The notes under the pieces were generated by a model. That model was not told the DNA's origin. It made no database searches and worked only from the letters and a program-made list of their open reading frames with translations. The translations under genes were made by a program, and so were the position numbers. From Arachis hypogaea (lineage: Eukaryota; Streptophyta; Magnoliopsida; Fabales; Fabaceae), in NCBI RefSeq assembly GCF_003086295.3, contig NC_092040.1, positions 4,278,001-4,342,000 of the forward strand: a stretch of 64,000 nucleotides of DNA, read 5' to 3'. This document shows positions 1-13,574 of the stretch, piece after piece. Position 1 is the stretch's first letter. The number at the start of each line of letters is the position of its first letter.

Positions 1-3000
1 TGCCCTTGGTGATCGCATTATATGTTTCCCTAAACATATCTGGCAGCACACTTGATTGTACAACCTGAAAATTGGACAAATAAGAACCATCACCTTTATA
101 CAATGAATTTGTACTGATATCCAAAAGTGATAGCTAACACAATAGGCTACTTACACTTGCAATTTCTTCACTGGATGGCCAAATATCCTTGAAGAATATC
201 CTCTCTCCATCCTTGGTTATTCCAATAGGTTCAGTTTCAAAGTCAATGTCAACCTGCAGAATGTGTCCAGTTTAGAAAGTCCAACATAGAAGGAAAGACC
301 TAATTTGGCATTAAAAGCAGGCCTGAACTCAATTCGCAAGAGACATACTGTGCCAGCAAGTGCATAGGCAACAACAAGAGGAGGCGAAGCAAGATAATTA
401 GCCCTTGTTAATGGATGAACTCGGCCCTCAAAGTTCCTATTTCCAGACAAGACAGCTGCAGCTACAATATCTGGAATGTTCAGAAAATCAATGTTTAGGT
501 CACCTAAGATTCCTTGACGAATACAAAGAGAATATCTGCTTACAAAAAAAATGTGTACCATTTTCAGTAATTGCAGAAGCCACAGCTTCATTAATATCCC
601 CTGAATTACCAATGCATGTGGTGCATCCATACCCAACTATATGAAAACCTAGCTGGTTCAAATACTTCTGCAAGCCACTGAAGGTGAAATGTAATAGAAG
701 TGTTTCAGCCACAGTAAGCTTGATGTTATTGCCGGTGTGTCACAGTATGTCACAGTTAATATACTTCGCATATTCTAAACATACCTCCTCTCTATATATT
801 TAGTTACAACACCGGAACCTGGAGCAAGACTTGTTTTAATCCATGGCTTCACCTAATAGTCAAAATCAGATTATGAAACAATGGCAATCAATTAGTACCC
901 AACAAATTATCCAGAAAAAAAAATGATGGATAAAAAAAAGGAAGAAACTGCAAATATGCAATGTATTCTTAGAAGGGGGAAAAAATCAATAATCACCCTT
1001 AAAAACAAAAACAAGCCTAAGACAGTTGCTTAGTTAATTTCAACTTTATTCAGAAAGAGGAAAGAAACAAGAACAAATGATGCACCAAGCCTGCAATTCC
1101 AGGACAACCACCATGTGCTTTTACTGCTTTAGTCATTTGTTTGGGGGGATAGGGAGTGCAATTTGGGTGCATTCAACAATATTAAAAAAAGATATAAAAG
1201 CAATCATACAATAAACATATAATCCTGATCATGTAGCCCAACTACAGTACATGCATATGATTATCAAGTTAAATCTTAAAACTTCATGACACAGGTAACA
1301 AAAAAGCAGAGACATTGACAAACCTCCAATCCCAAGTCACATGCTTTCTTTGCAACCAGTGCAGCTCCAAGCATTACATAAGGGTTTGAGGTATTTGTAC
1401 AGCTGGTGATAGCAGCTATAACAACATCCCCATGCCTAAGATGTGCTTTTGTCCCATTGAATGTGAACTCTGCAACCTTATTTTGAGATTCTGTTGGTAT
1501 GGCAAAACCCTGTAACAGTGCAATATACAGATCAAAAGACCATAAAAATAAATAAAGGCAAAAAAAAAATATCAAAAGCAGATAACTAGGATGAGTATAT
1601 AATCATACAAACTACTGATCTGTATATAGCTGTTGACAAAATTATATCCATGGTTCAAGCAGCATACCTTAAACCCAACTTTATTGTTGAGGCAGGCATG
1701 CCAATCTACCTTCATTTCTTTCAAAGGGACACGATCATGAGGCCTGAAAAGATTTAAAGCAATGATTAAACTATGTAAAAACTAGAAAATGAAAACATGA
1801 TTTTATTTTAGTCTGAATTATGTCAGCTCCCTATTAATTTACACTTACTATAAAAGCCTTTCCACACGTATGTCTTTTTATACCCTCAAAATAACCAAAA
1901 TTAACTCCAAACTGTGATCAGACGTTACACATTTGTTGAAGTATCTTATGGAATTCTGGTCAATTTTAAACATTGATTCAGCTGCACAAATTGAATGTTT
2001 CTTCGCTTTTTCTCAATATATAGTTGAACAAGGGAATGAATGACACTTTCAGCAAATCATGATAGAATTTTGGAAGCATGTGTGTTTGAGAAAGACAGAA
2101 GTGTTATGTAGGTTTTCAAAATAGAGTGGAGGCATGTGTATAAAATGCATACAATAACGGCAGGAGCATTTTACCCTTACATTTAACTGGAAAACATGAT
2201 TCCACATTACCTCTTTGGACCTGAGACACAAGGTTCTACATCCTCAAGTTTGAGCTCCAAATATGATGAGTACACTCTCTCCACTTGAGGCTGCATGAAA
2301 TAAAAATCACAAGTCAAACGAGGCCCTTCCGAACCACTGAGACATAACTATTCCAAAAAACACATGCAGGAAGCATAGTACCTCATTGTAGTCCACAAAC
2401 ATCTTATTGGCTCGTAAATAGGATTCTATCATGGAAACCTGCAAGGGAGATATGTAAGCAAATGTAGACAACAAAAGTAGCATGATGTAAGTGTTAACTT
2501 ACAGTTTCATCACTTCTTCCTGTCAACTTCAGATATTGCAAAGTGACATGATCAACAGGAAAGAAGCCCATGGTTGCACCATATTCAGGAGACATGTTTG
2601 CTATGGTGGCACGATCTGCCAAAGGTAGCTCACTCATGCCTTCCCCTGCATAAGAAAGGTAAAAAAAAAAACAATTATTTAAGGGAAGATTAATCAGGCA
2701 GGCAGGTCGTGCTATGAAGGACCAAGAAAAAAATCATAGCATCATTTGCATAAGTTAAGACTTGCCGTAAAACTCCACAAACTTGCCAACAACCCCGTGT
2801 TTCCTTAGCATTTGAGTAACAGTCAACACCAAATCAGTAGCCGTCACGCCACTTCGTAGTTTTCCTAATAATTTAAATCCAACAACACCTGGTAGGACCA
2901 TGCTCATGGGCTGCAAAGACATTGAGAGATAAATAAATAATCTAATAACATCTTAACACCCAAATAATCAATTAACATGCTTGCTGCAAATAATCCACAG

Positions 3001-4659
3001 AAAAACTAATTGAATATACTCAATAAATTAACTCCATCGCGCTACTATTTAAAAGAATTTCATGGATTTCCATAACAAATGACAAATCTACATGTTCTTT
3101 TACCTGGCCGAGCATAGCAGCTTCTGCTTCAATTCCACCAACTCCCCACCCAGCAACACCCAAGCCATCAATCATAGTTGTGTGTGAATCAGTTCCCACA
3201 ACACTGTCTGGATAAAGCACACCATTCGTGTTGAACACCACTCTACCGAGGTATTCTAAATTGACCTACACAAATTGAGTTGTAAAATTTAATTTAGGAG
3301 ACAAACTATTATAAACTGCATTAAGAATCATGTGAGTTTTCCTTGCCACAGATAAAAACCTTCAGAGAGTAAATGTTACAGAATTAGGTCAAATATACAT
3401 CTATAACAGTGGGGATTTGAATGAGGCACTGACCTGGTGAACTATTCCTGATCCGGGAGGAACAACAAGCATGTTATTGAATGCAGTTGAACCCCACTTG
3501 AGGAAACCAAATCTTTCCTTGTTCCTCTGAAATTCAAGTTCCATATTTGCCTGAACAGCATTTTCTGATCTCGCAACATCAACCTGAACTGAGTGATCAA
3601 TGACAAGATCTACTGGTACCTGAAGGGAAACAATTATGAAATCGTTAGAGTTGAAGTACCTAGACACATAATAATAATTTAAAAAAAAAATCAATATTAG
3701 TCTCAACCAATTAATGTGCTCAAGCATACTGCTTACCAAGGGATTAATTCTATTAGAATCGCCACCAAGCTTGTTCATTGCGTCTCGCATGCAAGCAAGA
3801 TCAACAACAGCAGGCACACCAGTAAAATCCTGATATTGACATGAAAAGCTCATTGAATACCACAAAAAGTTTGCTCAATTCAAATACTAATAAAAACAAC
3901 ATCCATTATATCTTCATGGCTTCACGGTACTTACCTGCAGCAGCACTCTAGCCGGCTTGAATGGAATTTCCACCTGTTTGGGAGCAGAATTCTCCCAATC
4001 AATAATTTTTTCAACGTCATGCTTCTTAACTTGAAACTCATCACAGTTACGAATCGCAGATTCCAAAAGTATCCTGATAGAGTAAGGAAGTTTATCTGCG
4101 AGGCAAACACAAAAAAACAGTCACCATCAAATTCTGTAATCACTCGAAATCAGATTTCAAGTAATCAATCGTCAAATGATATCACTACATTACGTCTCAC
4201 ACTCAGATTTCTTCCCTCCAGATCCAATCCAATTAACAACAATAAAACAACAACGGATCTCATAGAAGATGAATCATTGAATCCAGATTTCTTTTTTCAA
4301 TATTAGTTAGTAATAACATCTACTGAGACCGTAATCCCTAAAAATAACAATAACAACTGCTAAGTTTTCAACATACTGCGTTATTTCCAATCAAGGAAAA
4401 AAAATATCAGCGAAAATTGGAAAAACAAAAAACTAACCAATTCTTGGATCATTAAGAGCTGGCAAGCTAAAGTAGCTTCCGAAGTCACCAGCACCACCAG
4501 GCTTCTGAAGCGTCTTCAGAATGCTCTGGAAGGGGTTTGCAGTCGCCGCTGCAACAACGAACCAACCAATCAAATTTGTCAAAAAGAAAAGAGAAGAAAT
4601 ACATGAAAAGCATGAATGATAAGAAGTGAAAGTGAAGGAGTATGTATTGTGTTACCCAT
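1..4659 (-). CDS. ACO: Aconitate hydratase, cytosolic type (3' end cut by window edge)
   Basis: Fe-S enzyme isomerising citrate to isocitrate (TCA/glyoxylate cycles). I read these coding exons on the minus strand: 4656-4659, 4438-4548, 3935-4095, 3737-3829, 3434-3619, 3104-3265, 2766-2910, 2503-2645, 2382-2438, 2211-2290, 1668-1743, 1324-1509, 785-852, 559-677, 349-470, 155-253 and 1-64 (partial). The first exon is only ATGG. Phases join throughout and give about 625 codons of a family near 900. The protein starts [20 protein letters not shown]. Visible signatures are [34 protein letters not shown] and [10 protein letters not shown]; the three cluster ligands fall at about C443, C509 and C512. 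An in-frame TAG at 4675-4677 just upstream of the ATG argues against a longer N-terminal targeting peptide from this transcript. The intron after 2766 has a GC donor. The C-terminal swivel domain lies outside the window. Confidence 0.97.
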
Positions 4660-4769
4660 AGTCTCTGAATGTAGCTATGAGATTATGGATCGATCAAACG
4701 AGAAGGAGAGGGAGTAGGTGAAGCGAGAAGCGAAGACAGATATGAATTGATAAAGAGAAGTGAAACAAA

Positions 4770-5485
4770 GTGGAGCGTGCTATTCTGGTATTGTCCTAAT
4801 ATAAAAATAAAAAGAAAATAAAAAATTTAAATTAGTATGTATAAATTAAATATATTATATTTAAATTATTTGTTTACTATTGATTTGATTATTTTAATAC
4901 GACAAGTTTAACTATTTTCATAATTTATTATTTAATTAAAATAATTAAAAAGTATAAAGATTCTGTTCTGTTAATTTAAGTATTGGATTAGTTGTCGTCA
5001 CAGTGTGCTTGAGAATTCGAGATCCGTTGATGTGTCATATGTTATGAGCGTATATTCAAGCTTGATCCTCCTTCCCTCGCACGTAATATTCTTACTCTCT
5101 TCCTCCTCCATGTTCCATATTCCATATTCACCACGTCAAATCAAATCAAAATGAAAAATATCTCGTAGTTTTAAACAAAGATTTTTATTGTTTGGGTTTT
5201 TTCTACCTAATAAGTTTGTGAATTTGTCGACTATACAAAAATGGAAGTTTTATATAAGGAAATTACGTTCTGTAGGACTTCACTATTATTAAAATATTAG
5301 ATTCTATTACTTTCATTTTTATTTTTATTAATTTTTTAAATTTTGAATTTTATATATTTAAAAAAAACAGATAAATTAGTTCTTGACTTAATTTATTCCA
5401 TATTTGAAAAAGAACATATTTATTAATAAATATTATTATAAATAATTCTACTGAAATTAAAAATTAAAAAAAAAGTATGTTATAA
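4770..5485. other. AT-rich upstream DNA of the aconitase gene
   Basis: No gene is seen here. It holds the aconitase promoter side (5'UTR roughly 4660-4770 on the minus strand) and then AT-rich sequence without recognisable structure. Confidence 0.5.
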
Positions 5486-5489
5486 TTTA

Positions 5490-5955
5490 TAAACAAGTTT
5501 AATCACCCGTGCCATGCACGTGATAAGATTAAAATTATAATTTTAAGTTGTTATGTTAAATTTCATTTTAATTATAATAATTTAATTAATAAAAAAATCA
5601 TATTGTATGCGTTGTTTTTTTTTCTTAATATAGTGTTAATTGTATTAATTATAAAATAGTTATTTAATCTACTTTTTTTCAATAAATCAGGCATATATAC
5701 TCGATATGACCATAAATAATTTAGTAATACTTAAATCTACCAACAAATTTTTATATGTTGGTATACTGTGAAGTTAAAAAATATCAAAATCAGCTCAAAA
5801 TGAAGAACAAATTAATAGGGAATCCTAATGCAGAAAGTTTTGTAATAAACAATAAATAATTTAAACCTACTGAATAACAATTCAATGCTATCCTTTAATA
5901 CCTGCAAAATATATATATGAAACAACACTGTATCAATGTTTGTATATAAAATTAT
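5490..5955. repeat. Diverged dispersed repeat, copy 1, with a palindromic end motif
   Basis: About 460 bp that aligns by eye to 6205-6690 in the same orientation. Both begin with an (a)caagt-n-taat lead and the near-palindrome acccgtgccatgcacg (5505-5520), then share blocks such as gataagattaaaattataa, aaatttttatatgtt and tatcaatgtt. The terminal motif resembles the hairpin found near Helitron 3' ends, but no CTRR end is present. Confidence 0.6.
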
Positions 5956-6204
5956 ATGATTAACGTAATTATAAAATTGTTTGTCAAGAGAATAAAATTA
6001 TACGAATTTTTATGATAATTTTAATATTCTCAAACTATTAATGTACAATAAGAATTCATCTATTAGTTCCTAGAATTTCTAAATTTTTTTAAGTGATAGT
6101 AATAAATTTTAATAAATAAATAGATTTAGTAAGACATTTTGTTATTACCTTTTTATTATAGGCCTCTCAAAAACTTCTCTATATACCACATTCATCGTGC
6201 AGTA

Positions 6205-6690
6205 ATTTCCAAGTGTATTAACCCGTACCATGCACGTGATAAGATTAAAATTATAATTTTAAATTATTTTATTAAGATTAATTTAAATTATAATAATTTG
6301 ATTAATAAAAATATAACATGTTATGTATTATTTGTTTTTTCTTAAGCTAGTGTTAAATATATTAACTCTAAATAGTTATTAATTAGTTTTAGTAATCTAC
6401 TTTCTTCAATAAATCAACCACATATACTCAATGTGACCATAAATAACTTAATAATACTTAGACCCACCAACAAATTTTTATATGTTATTTTACTGTCAAA
6501 TAAGAACATATCAAAATTAGCTCAAAATAAATAATAAATTATTAGAGAATTCTAATGCATAAAATTCTCTAATAAACAATGAATAATTTAAATCTACTAA
6601 AAAAGAACTCGACACTTTTCTTTGATACTTGCAAAACATATACCTAAAATAATATTATATCAATGTTAGTATACAGTTTTACAATCATCG
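6205..6690. repeat. Diverged dispersed repeat, copy 2
   Basis: Second copy of the repeat at 5490-5955, about 715 bp downstream and in direct orientation. Its end motif is acccgtaccatgcacg (6221-6236). Many small indels and substitutions separate the copies, so the duplication is old. Confidence 0.6.
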
Positions 6691-6784
6691 ATCGTATTTA
6701 CTATACATGACTCATTCTTAAAATTTATTATATACACGTGTGCAGTCGGAAGATAAATTACTGGACTTTATTTTATTTTTCTAA

Positions 6785-7190
6785 ATTATTATAATTATGC
6801 ATTATTCATTAAATACTAATTGTAATATTGTAATATAATTATAATAAAGATATTTTTTCTAAAATAAATTTAGAAGAGAGAATAGTACTTTCATTTTGGA
6901 GGGAAAATGAATTCATGAGAAATTGACACCTCAATTTTATTAGTTGATAATGTATTAAATATTGATTTTATATAATTATAATAAAAATATTTCTCTAAAT
7001 TAGTATAATCATGCATTATTTATTAAATGTAAATTGTAATATAATTATAATAAATATATTTTTTAAAATAAATTTAGAAAAAAATAGTGATTTTATTTTA
7101 GAGAAAAAATAAATTCATGAGGAATTAACGGCCACTTTTATTAGTTGGAAAAAAATCCAGTTTTAGTATATTTTGTCATTATTATACATT
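6785..7190. repeat. Two ~230-bp tandem repeat units
   Basis: Two adjacent units share gcattatt-attaaat, taatataattataataaa, aaataaatttagaa, aattcatgag-aatt and tttattagttg. The second unit ends with atccagttttagtatatt. A related unit at about 12080-12536 was the landing site of the Harbinger element, with its other half at 18593-18625. Confidence 0.55.
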
Positions 7191-7199
7191 TTTCTCTAA

Positions 7200-10100
7200 T
7201 CATATATCCACTATTTTCTTTTCTTTGTTTCAGCATTTTGAACCTGGGTTTAACTTCTCGTAGTTCTCGCTTCTCAATCATTCTATTAGATGTAGTTGAT
7301 AACTATTGAAATTCTTTGATTAATATAGGAGAAAAATATATTATTATATGATAGAATTAATATGAGTATATTTTATTATTAAATAAACAAAGTTAATATA
7401 AAATAAAATTATACATAAAAAAAACAAAGAAAATAAAATTAAAATAGCAAAAGTGATAAAAAGATTATTTTTATAATTTTGTTTTATCATTTTTATGTAT
7501 AGAAGATTAGAAAATAGTAAACTTTTAACTAAATTAATTTATATTTGTTGTATTCAATTTAAATAAGTAATAAATTATCTTATTTTAATTTATTCCTTAA
7601 ATTTATATATCATAAAAATTAAATCAAATAATTAATATACATAATTTTAAATTATGTGATACTTAAATATCTATTCAAATCAATTAGTTGATATAATTAA
7701 TTCATCATAATGAATTGATTTTAATGAGTTAAACAAAATAATACAGAAGCATGCTACGTTGATTCTATCATTAAAGATAAAAATTCGATTTTTATATGAT
7801 AGGATAGATAATATAATAGACGGCGAGAAAGAGAAAGATAAACATTTTAAATCCTAAGTTGTTTCATTTGAATGTTGCCATGTGGGTATCACATTATTTT
7901 ACTTATTCTATCATATGGACCCTTTTGTAACTTTATTTCAATATCAATAGAATTTCACTACCTTTGAGTACTAAATTAAAATTCAAAATGGAACTAAAAA
8001 AAAGTAAAAATTATAAAATTATTGATTGAAAAAACACTCTAAATAATAAAAAGCCAAATTAACTTTAATATTAAATTCATTAATACGATTTTAATTTTAT
8101 ATAATAGTTAGAAAATATATTAGTAAAAGCAAATGGAAGAATAGCTTTAATTAGTATTTGATAAAATATTCATTTAGAATAATTAAAAAATATAAAATTA
8201 TGATATTATTAAAAATAATATATTTTTATGTTAAAAAAATTATATTTAAATAAAATATTTATAAAATATAAAATTTAGAGTAACATAGCTTTATAAACAT
8301 TAATCATTAATCAATTATGAACTAACATAAAATTATAATATAATTTATTTATGAAAAAATCAATAATTAATATTAATAAATATAAAAATCATCCAAACAC
8401 TTTAATTAAAAGTATGAATGGTTAATTATTATTCATTATTAATAATATTTTGTTCATAAAAAAAACTGAAAATATAATTATTCAGATTTAGATTTTAGAA
8501 AAATAAACGTATAAGTAACAAATGATCTATTTTATCATGTATATTATAAATTAATGAATTAAACTAACTGATATAACAAATTCTAATTAATTAATTGGTA
8601 TAAATTATAATAAATTATATGATATTTAAAAAGAAAATAAAATGAATAAAAGAATATAAAAAATAGAAGAATAGAAGACTACAATAAAATAAATTGAATG
8701 TAAGTTTTTTTTCTTTTTACAAATTTTATATCACATCTGTTTCAATAATAATAAATAAAAATACATCAACTTAATATCTAAGAAAAAAAGATGAGATAAA
8801 ATCATAACACAATTCTAAAATAAAAGTTTAAAGTAAACCATAATAATATAATTGCACAACACAAATTAAAAGTAATTTCACACTACAAAATACCACACAA
8901 ATAGATAAATGACTTAAGCTTAATTATGAATTTTTTATTTATTTATGCAAACATGATAACACCATGGTCTATAAATGCTTAATGGATAACATATCATATA
9001 TTTCTCTAAATGATGAGCACGGAAGTTGAAGAGTGTGTGCTGATTTGTGTTCATGATAGTTGCCTTCTTGTGACGGCGCCTCATAGGAAGAAAAAGAATT
9101 GTTGTAAAAGCTACCCAATGAAAGAGTAATTGGTAAATGAATGATATTTTCTTCTAGTATATATGGTCTTTTATAGCGGTTAAATAAAAATGGAATGAAT
9201 AAAATTTTGTATTTTTATATTAGAAATAGAATTTGATATTTATCCTAATAAAATTAAATAATTAATTAATTATATTTAAATAAATAAAATAAATTAAATA
9301 AAAATATTTTTAAAAATTAATCAAATCAATTAGTCAATACAAATAATTAGTATAATTAATTTTATTTGATTTATTGAATTCAAAAAATAAATTAAAAAAT
9401 AATTGATTAAATTAATTAGTTGATATAATTAATTTATTATAATTTATTGGATTTAATAAATTAAAAAATAAATAGGAAAACATATCAGACAGTGATTTTT
9501 TTTAACTAAATTAATATGTATTTATTGTATTTAATCAGTATAAGTAACAAATTATCTATGTTATTATATATCTTATTTAATCTTGCATGGCACAGGTAAT
9601 TATAAGTTATATTTTGATTTCTAATTATTTACGTACATTAATGATTAAAATATATAACATAAATATCGTAATTATTATAATTCTATGATATAATTATAAT
9701 TAACATATTTTATCATAATTAAATATTAATTTGATATAATTATAATGAAAATACTTTCCCAAAATAATATAATTTACTATTATTCATCCACTAATTATTT
9801 GGCAATAAACCTTAATATGATTTTTTACATCTCCGCTATGGGAAATAACTACTTAAATATAATATGTAATATATTACTACCTTAATAAATTAAGGCACAA
9901 ACACAGGATTTAATTAAGGTGATTGAAACTTTCACCAAACAGAATATGACCTCAATGAAATAAAAAAGGGTATTCGATTTTGCATTAATTAGCTATTCGA
10001 AAAAATAACATACTAATTCATTATTCGTGTTTTATTATATTTTTTAAATAATATATAGAAAACATATATCCTGTGTATAAAATGTGACTATTAGTAATTT

Positions 10101-11100
10101 TATTAATAAACATTTTTTTAAACTATTATTAATTTCAATTTTAATAGAAAATATGAGGAAATAATTTTACTTGCCATAAATAATATACTAAAACTGTTAG
10201 TATATTATCTTTTATATGGTTAATTGAATTTATCAATGATTTTCCCGTATAAATCGTTATTACCCAGTTTTTAATAACTACTTAATATATAAAATTTGAA
10301 ATTGAAAATTGTTATTACTAATTTAATTAATTAGTTAATTAAGTAATAATTGTCAAATTATTAAGGTACAAAATCATTAATTTACTCGATAAATTTTCAT
10401 ATATTATTTATATTTCAATTACCCGTGCCATGCAATTTTTGTAAAATTAGTATGCAATTTGTTATGTCAGTTAATTCAATTAATTGGTAATTTTTGTCAA
10501 ATTAATATTATTTACCCAGTTAATAATACTATTATTAATAATTATTTTTTGCATTAATTTTTAAATTAATTATTAAATAATTATTTTTGTTAAGATAATT
10601 GTTTATAATTATTTCAAATTATATTTTGTTAAAATATAATTATTTAGATTATTACTCATGGCACGGGTATAATTTCATTTTATACCAATTAATCAATTAT
10701 AATTATACGACACGGGTGTAATTTCAAATTTTTTCACCGATTATTGGCAAATAAATTTTATTCCAATTATAAATAAAATCTGTTTTTATTGGCAAATAAA
10801 TTGTCTTTAGGTCAATGATTTAATATATGTGTAGGTTATTTTTTTGTCAAATATAATGAAAATACAAATAAAGAAATAAAGGATAAAAATAAACTTAATA
10901 ATATCTGACACTACTTCATTTTATTAAATTATTTAAAAATACCAAATCCACAAAAAATAATCGTAATATATAAATTGAGGTAATAATTTAAAATTCTATA
11001 ATTATAATTTAATCAAATACTAATAGTAAAACCAAATTACCTAAACAATATTGAACATATTCTAGTCCTTAGTCACGTATATTATAGAATCATTCTTGTA
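7200..11100. other. Very AT-rich intergenic DNA
   Basis: No gene is seen. The stretch contains short copies of the cccgtgccatgca motif at 9585-9597 (reverse), 10421-10434, 10658-10668 (reverse) and 10711-10718 (partial, reverse). These are probably remnants of Helitron-like ends. The rest is low-complexity A/T sequence. Confidence 0.45.
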
Positions 11101-11121
11101 ACGACAACCAACTTAAATAAC

Positions 11122-11760
11122 ATCGTAAGTTTCAATATTTAGAATTCGTGCAAAATCAGACCATCCTCTTATTAGATAAGCTTCATCATCCGCTATCCAT
11201 GCAATGCAGCAAGGTATAGAATTGTCACATCGAGAAACCAAACTAACTCTTATTCCCCTCAATGGCATTGCATGCATGCAAAAGAAAGCTGGTAATTTCT
11301 GAAAAAAATCAAAATATGTTAAAAAATTATTCTAATAATGAACAGCTTAAACTAAGAAAATTTAAATATATTACCAATAGTTGAAATTGCATATCTGAAT
11401 TTGTCACGAATTTAGCAAAACTGAACTGAAACTGAGGGAATTCAATTTCATTATGTGCTCCACTTCGAAGATTTTCGAGCAGACGTAAAAAGCATGGAGG
11501 GGATGGAACTTGAACTTGCCCTATAAAATTTCGTGGATGCAATTTCTCAATCAAAAATCGAGCTCCTCCTAAGAAATCTAACTTTAACCACATTCCATTG
11601 GGTTAGTTATAATAGGTGAATAGATCCAACCATCCTTCGGTAAAGTAGAGACTATTGCCTCTTCTTTAACGTTTATATCCATGTAGTTGGAACCCGAATC
11701 AGTGAAGACAACTCAATGAGGTATTTCATGGATGTGATGCATTGTAAATGATTGTGGCAA
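11122..11760 (-). pseudogene. B3-domain (REM-like) gene relic
   Basis: Minus-strand reading gives three consecutive pieces resembling B3 DNA-binding domains. The first, at about 11605-11760, contains TLPKDGWIYSP. The second is an open stretch at about 11375-11593 containing FLGGARFLIEKLHPRNF and ending QFQLL at a GT donor near 11375. The third follows a CAG acceptor near 11300, starts KLPAFFCMHAMPLRG, contains LIRGWSDFARILNIE and stops at a TAA near 11125. The GWSDFARILNI segment is typical of the B3 core. Pieces one and two are in different frames with a stop between them, so the gene is broken. Specific regulatory function cannot be inferred. Confidence 0.5.
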
Positions 11761-12251
11761 AAGACAATCGAATTGGAACATTAGACGATAAGAATAACTT
11801 AGAGTAACAACAAATAAAAAATTACCAAAAAAATAATATAATAGAATGAGTATATGAAAAATATTATAAAAAAGTATAAATTGTACCTTAAAAGGATCAA
11901 TTTCAATAAAAAACGAAGAATATATTCTTATTATATGAAGTGGTAAAAAAACACTAAATATAAAATTATGAATTGACTCTCAAATTTAGATTCATGTATC
12001 ACAGGAAAACACTATATATAGACTTTAGTAAAACAAAAATAAATATGTAAATTACCTATTATTAAGGTAATTTTTTAATAATGCATTAAATTTTGATTTG
12101 ATACCATTATAATGAAGATATGTTTCTAAATTAGTATAATTATATATTGTTCATTAAATATTAATTACCATATAATTATATTAAAGATATTTTTTATAAA
12201 ATAATTTAAAAAAATTATTTGATATACGTGAATCGGGTAACAAAGATTTAT

Positions 12252-12284
12252 TTTTATTATTATTATTATTATTATTACTATTAT
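12252..12284. repeat. (TTA)n microsatellite
   Basis: A run of tta/ att triplets lies inside the AT-rich flank of the Harbinger element. Confidence 0.8.
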
Positions 12285-12854
12285 TGATATTATTATTATC
12301 ATTAAAATTATTAAAAGTATTTTTAATTGATAATTGATAAGTAATTTAATAGTGCATTAAATATTGATTTAATATAATTATAATGAAGATATGTTGCTAA
12401 ATTAGTATAATTATATATTATTCATTTAGTATTAATTATAATATAATTACAATAAAATAATAATTTAGAATAGAAAAATTTTTTTATTCGTTTTGGAGGG
12501 AAAATGGAGGCATGAGAGATCGACACGTCACCTTTAGGGTGTGTGTGGTTCAAAGATTAAATTTTATTACTAGGAATGTTATTCCTAGGGATATAATACC
12601 TAGGAATAAGATTACTTGGAATAGAAGATACCTATGTTTGTTTATAAAATTTAATGTCTTGGAATATTATGTAATAATCCTAGGAATGAATAAATTTTTG
12701 TTTGGTTGAGTTTAAATTTCTTGGTCATATTATGTAATATGTCAAAATTACCCTTACTCATTCAAATTAAATTATTAATGACTAAAAATTAAATATAAAG
12801 CTAATTAAATATTATTTTTTACATTTTTTTTTAATTTACAAAATATCTCTAATA

Positions 12855-13375
12855 ATAAATTTACTAAAATACCCCCTAATAATAAATATGTTTAGTTAAA
12901 ATTATTATTGATTCTAAATTTTTTTAGAATTTACTAAAATACCCCTAATATCAAATACCTTTAGCTAAATTGTTTATTTATTCTAATTTTTTTAAATTTA
13001 TTAAAATACCCTTAATATTAAATATGTTCAAATATCAAATAAAATTATTATTGATTCTATTTTTTAAAATTTACTTAAATACCCCCAATATCAAATATGT
13101 TTAACTAAAATTATTATTGATTCTATTTTTTTTAAATTTATCAAAATACCCCTGATATCAAATATCTTTACTTAAATTATTATTGATTCTAAATTTCACT
13201 TAATAATATATTTAATTAAAATTATTACTTTTTTTACATTTTGAATTTACAAAAATACTTCTAATAAAAAATTTACTAAAATACCCTTAATAAAAATATG
13301 TTTAATTAAAATTATTATCGATTCTAATCTTTTCAAATTTACTAAAATACCCCTAATAACAAATATATTTAATTA
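12855..13375. repeat. Subterminal tandem array, ~67-bp units, about 8 degenerate copies
   Basis: The phrase tttactaaaataccccta recurs at roughly 12860, 12930, 12998, 13068, 13138, 13270 and 13338. Each copy is followed by atcaaatatgttta and aattattattgattcta. Spacing is about 66-72 bp. A reverse remnant (gggtattttgg) lies near the right end at about 18370. Subterminal repeats of this kind often serve as transposase binding sites; that role is inference here. Confidence 0.75.
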
Positions 13376-13574
13376 AAATTAACATTATCACAATTAAATT
13401 CACTAAAAAAATATTACTATTATCCAAATGAAAGTTACAAAGAAGTCTCAAAAGTAAAAAATTACTTGCACTAATAAACATACATGCACAACTCTTATAC
13501 AAGAACACAAACACATAAACAAAATGAAATCAATGTTACGACAGACAACTTCACACATAGAAAAATTATTACAA

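Noticed and set aside
470..535. Alternative splice acceptor (GCAG before ATATTCTC) for the aconitase intron ending at 471
   Set aside because: Using it would add 65 bases and shift the frame; the acceptor at 471-473 gives the conserved ENDIVAAAV sequence.
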